64,000 bases of DNA. Source: Ensifer adhaerens (lineage in GTDB: Bacteria > Pseudomonadota > Alphaproteobacteria > Rhizobiales > Rhizobiaceae). Positions 62,228 to 64,000 of this stretch are shown here, piece after piece (positions within the stretch are counted from its first letter, which is position 1; each line of letters opens with the position of its first letter). Both the position numbers and the translations under genes were made by a program. The notes beneath the pieces were generated by a model, which saw only the letters and a program-made list of their open reading frames with translations, was not told the origin of the DNA and ran no database searches. Where the stretch lies: assembly GCF_000697965.2 (NCBI RefSeq), contig NZ_CP015880.1, positions 2,294,001 to 2,358,000 of the forward strand, written 5' to 3'.

Positions 62228-62303
62228 TATATCCCAAATCCGGAACGGGTGATGCATATTTCAGAACGCACCTGATGAAGGTGCCACGTCCGGGGTCATT
62301 GGA

Positions 62304-63527
62304 ATGGATATGGCGACGATCGCTTTGGTCGATGCGGTGCTTCGTGAAGGTGGCGTTCGCCGCGCCGCAACTCTCTGCGGCCGGGCGCCGTCGAGCGTGA
62401 GCGCCGCGGTCAAGCGCTTCGAGCAGGCGATCTCCATGCCGCTTTTCCGTCGGGAAGAAACAGCGCTGGTGGTGACGCTCGAAGCGCGCGCGCGCGCCGT
62501 CGACGTCGAAGAGGCAACCGGCAAGATCACCGCCATCCTGGAAGGCGTCGAACGGGAGACGACCGCCCCCGTGCCGCCGATAGGCCTCGTCGCGCTCGAC
62601 CGCTTCGTGCGCATCGCCCGCTCCGGCAGCATCCGTGCCACGGCAAAGGCGCTCGGCCTCGGCCAGCCGCAACTGACGCGGCAGATGGCGGATCTCGAAC
62701 GCCATCTCGGCACCAGGCTGTTCGAACGCTCCCATGGCGGGGTCCTCTGTACGCCAACCGCGGAGCGGATCATTCCTCTCAGCGAGGCCCTGCTCGATAT
62801 CTGGGCGCGGCTGACCCACGCCTCTGCCGACCGCTTTCGCCGCGACGTCGCCACCTGGCGGCTCGGCGCCGTCATGCCGCTTGGTCCGGAAAGCGAGATC
62901 GCCCGCATGCTGGCGGCCCTGACGGCGAACTGGCACCGCGCCCGCCCGCGCCAACCACTGTTCATTTCCAGCACCACGGCCGACGAACTGCTCGTCGGCC
63001 TTCGCAGCCGACGGTTCGATGTCGCGCTGCTCGATGTCGCCGAGATCCCGGCCGACTGCGACGGCCGGCTGGTGTCGCAGACGCCGCTGGTGCTGGCGGG
63101 GCCAGCCTCCGCCCTTTCGGAACTGGGCGGCAACCTGCCCCGGCTGCTCGCCGCCTGCCCGATCGCGGTGCCGAGCGTCCGGAGCGGCCTTCGCCGCGAG
63201 GCCGCGCGCTTCCTCGACGACACGCTTGATGAAGCCGAACGGCGGCGCATCACCCTCGTCGAGGTCGATTCCATCCCCGTGATCATCAACCTCGTTCGCC
63301 AGCACGGTTATCTCTCGGTGCTGCCGCAATCCTCGCTCGCCCGCGTGCATCGCCCGCCAGCCATGATCCGGCTCGGCCCCGCCTATCGGCAGTCGCTGAC
63401 ACTCGTCTGGCCGCGCGGCGCCTTCGCCGCCGAGATCGGCGAGTTGATGATTTCGATGATGAAGATGAGCGCCGAGACGAGATCGCCGGCGGAATCAGTT
63501 CCTGATCATCGGCCGCCAAACGCCTGA
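62304..63527 (+). CDS. LysR-type regulator with two tandem HTH domains
   Basis: The protein has 407 residues, about 100 longer than usual LysR proteins. Residues about 5-63 form one HTH_1 domain (AATLCGRAPSSVSAAVKRFE, then ISMPLFRREETALVVT). Residues about 95-155 form a second (FVRIARSGSIRATAKALGLG, then QPQLTRQMADLERHLGTRLF). The periplasmic-binding-like effector domain follows (about 175-385; PLGPESEIARMLAAL, RFDVALLDVAEIP). It is divergent from the lyase gene and the likely activator of the 54.5-62.1 kb operon, with the catabolic substrate or thiourocanate as possible inducer. The start could be the second Met, two codons later. Confidence 0.88.
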   Translation: MDMATIALVDAVLREGGVRRAATLCGRAPSSVSAAVKRFEQAISMPLFRREETALVVTLEARARAVDVEEATGKITAILEGVERETTAPVPPIGLVALDRFVRIARSGSIRATAKALGLGQPQLTRQMADLERHLGTRLFERSHGGVLCTPTAERIIPLSEALLDIWARLTHASADRFRRDVATWRLGAVMPLGPESEIARMLAALTANWHRARPRQPLFISSTTADELLVGLRSRRFDVALLDVAEIPADCDGRLVSQTPLVLAGPASALSELGGNLPRLLAACPIAVPSVRSGLRREAARFLDDTLDEAERRRITLVEVDSIPVIINLVRQHGYLSVLPQSSLARVHRPPAMIRLGPAYRQSLTLVWPRGAFAAEIGELMISMMKMSAETRSPAESVPDHRPPNA

Positions 63528-63572
63528 AACGACTCTGAAATTCCCGCCTGAATCGATACTTGAAGCGCGCGC

Positions 63573-64000
63573 TCAGCTCTTCAGCTTCAGCCGCCTGCGC
63601 GTTTCGCTCGGGCTTTCACGGTAGTGCGCCCTGTAGCTGCGCGAGAAAGAAGACGACGAGTTGAAGCCGGAGATCGCGGCAATGTCGGCAAATTCCATCC
63701 GCGTCTCGATCACCTTGCGCCGCGCCGCATTGAGACGAAGCGCCAGGTAGTGCTCGTGCGGCGCAACGCCCATCGTGTCGCGAAAGAGATCTTGCAGATG
63801 CCGGGTGCTGACGCCGATGCGGCGGGCGAGCCTGGCGAGCGTCAAGGGCGCTTCCACCGTTTCCTCCATCAGCTTGACGGCGGCACCGACGCGTGGATCG
63901 AGGATGCGCATGTTGCCGATCGTCGGCATCTGCAGGAGATCGCCGCGGGTGCGCTCCTGCTCGTAGATGAAGAGGCGGGAGACTTCGAGTGCCAGCGAAT
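63573..64000 (-). CDS. GlxA-type AraC-family regulator, C-terminal part
   Basis: The frame is open to the window edge, so the N-terminal DJ-1/PfpI-like domain lies outside. The visible 142 residues start ALEVSRLFIYEQERTRGDLLQ, the linker after the class I amidotransferase-like domain of GlxA regulators. The double HTH follows: LTLARLARRIGVSTRHLQDL (first) and FADIAAISGFNSSSSFSRSY (second). Such regulators control choline, carnitine, arginine or polyamine catabolism. A role connected with the trimethylamine released next door is possible but not shown. The convergent LysR gene ends 45 bp away. Confidence 0.85.
   Translation of the reverse strand, partial: SLALEVSRLFIYEQERTRGDLLQMPTIGNMRILDPRVGAAVKLMEETVEAPLTLARLARRIGVSTRHLQDLFRDTMGVAPHEHYLALRLNAARRKVIETRMEFADIAAISGFNSSSSFSRSYRAHYRESPSETRRRLKLKS

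Overview
The window looks like a chromosomal or megaplasmid segment from a member of the Rhizobiaceae, most likely Ensifer/Sinorhizobium. The evidence is the high GC content with GC-rich third positions, two copies of a RIME-type rhizobial intergenic repeat, a type-II lumazine synthase behind an FMN riboswitch, a globin-coupled soluble chemotaxis receptor, VirC1-like ParA proteins, and an erythritol-type polyol locus of the kind known from rhizobia and Brucella. No tRNA, rRNA, CRISPR array, transposase or phage gene was recognised. All assignments come from reading protein motifs and gene context; no database search was run.

Layout. 1-9.3 kb holds mixed housekeeping and accessory genes: the tail of an EamA transporter, a ThDP-dependent enzyme, a cupin, a DUF442/rhodanese-like protein, an aldose-epimerase-like protein, an L,D-transpeptidase, a PuuB-like FAD oxidase, a small orphan protein, a RibD-C/DHFR-like protein and a GNAT acetyltransferase. 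9.4-12.9 kb holds a globin-coupled chemoreceptor and two tandem VirC1/ParA-like ATPases without a ParB. 13.1-25.0 kb holds a glutamine-synthetase-like ligase, an aldehyde dehydrogenase, an iron alcohol dehydrogenase, an amino-acid permease and an N-formylglutamate-amidohydrolase-like hydrolase. Together these could form a gamma-glutamylation route for an amino alcohol. They are followed by a divergent RpiR regulator with its own ABC importer. 25.1-27.3 kb holds an FMN riboswitch with ribH, a RIME repeat and an LtrA-family membrane protein.

27.5-44.7 kb is one long minus-strand polyol locus. Read in transcription order it runs: SorC-type regulator, binding protein, two permeases, two ATPases, erythritol-kinase-like FGGY kinase, D-2-hydroxyacid dehydrogenase, GlpD/EryB-like flavoprotein, class II aldolase, second FGGY kinase, HAD protein, EryC-like isomerase, DeoR regulator, TpiA-like and RpiB-like isomerases. 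The kinase, flavoprotein, EryC, Tpi-like and RpiB-like proteins match the five steps known from Brucella that take erythritol to D-erythrose 4-phosphate. The second kinase, aldolase, HAD protein and hydroxyacid dehydrogenase suggest a side branch for another polyol. 45.0-51.0 kb is a LuxR-regulated spermidine/putrescine-type ABC importer with a short-chain dehydrogenase. 51.1-54.4 kb holds a small unknown gene, a methyltransferase, a winged-helix/TolB/TPR regulator and a divergent cupin.

54.5-63.5 kb is the most interesting region. It holds a urocanase-like protein, a TfoX-N protein, a DUF917 protein, an M20 carbamoylase, a hydantoinase-like amidohydrolase, a histidine-ammonia-lyase-like protein that lacks the MIO-forming Ala-Ser-Gly triad, and a divergent LysR regulator with two N-terminal helix-turn-helix domains. 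The gene set matches the five-step ergothioneine catabolic pathway reported from in vitro work (ergothionase, thiourocanate hydratase, thiohydantoin desulfurase, hydantoinase, N-carbamoylglutamate amidase) better than histidine utilisation. The window ends inside a GlxA-type AraC regulator.
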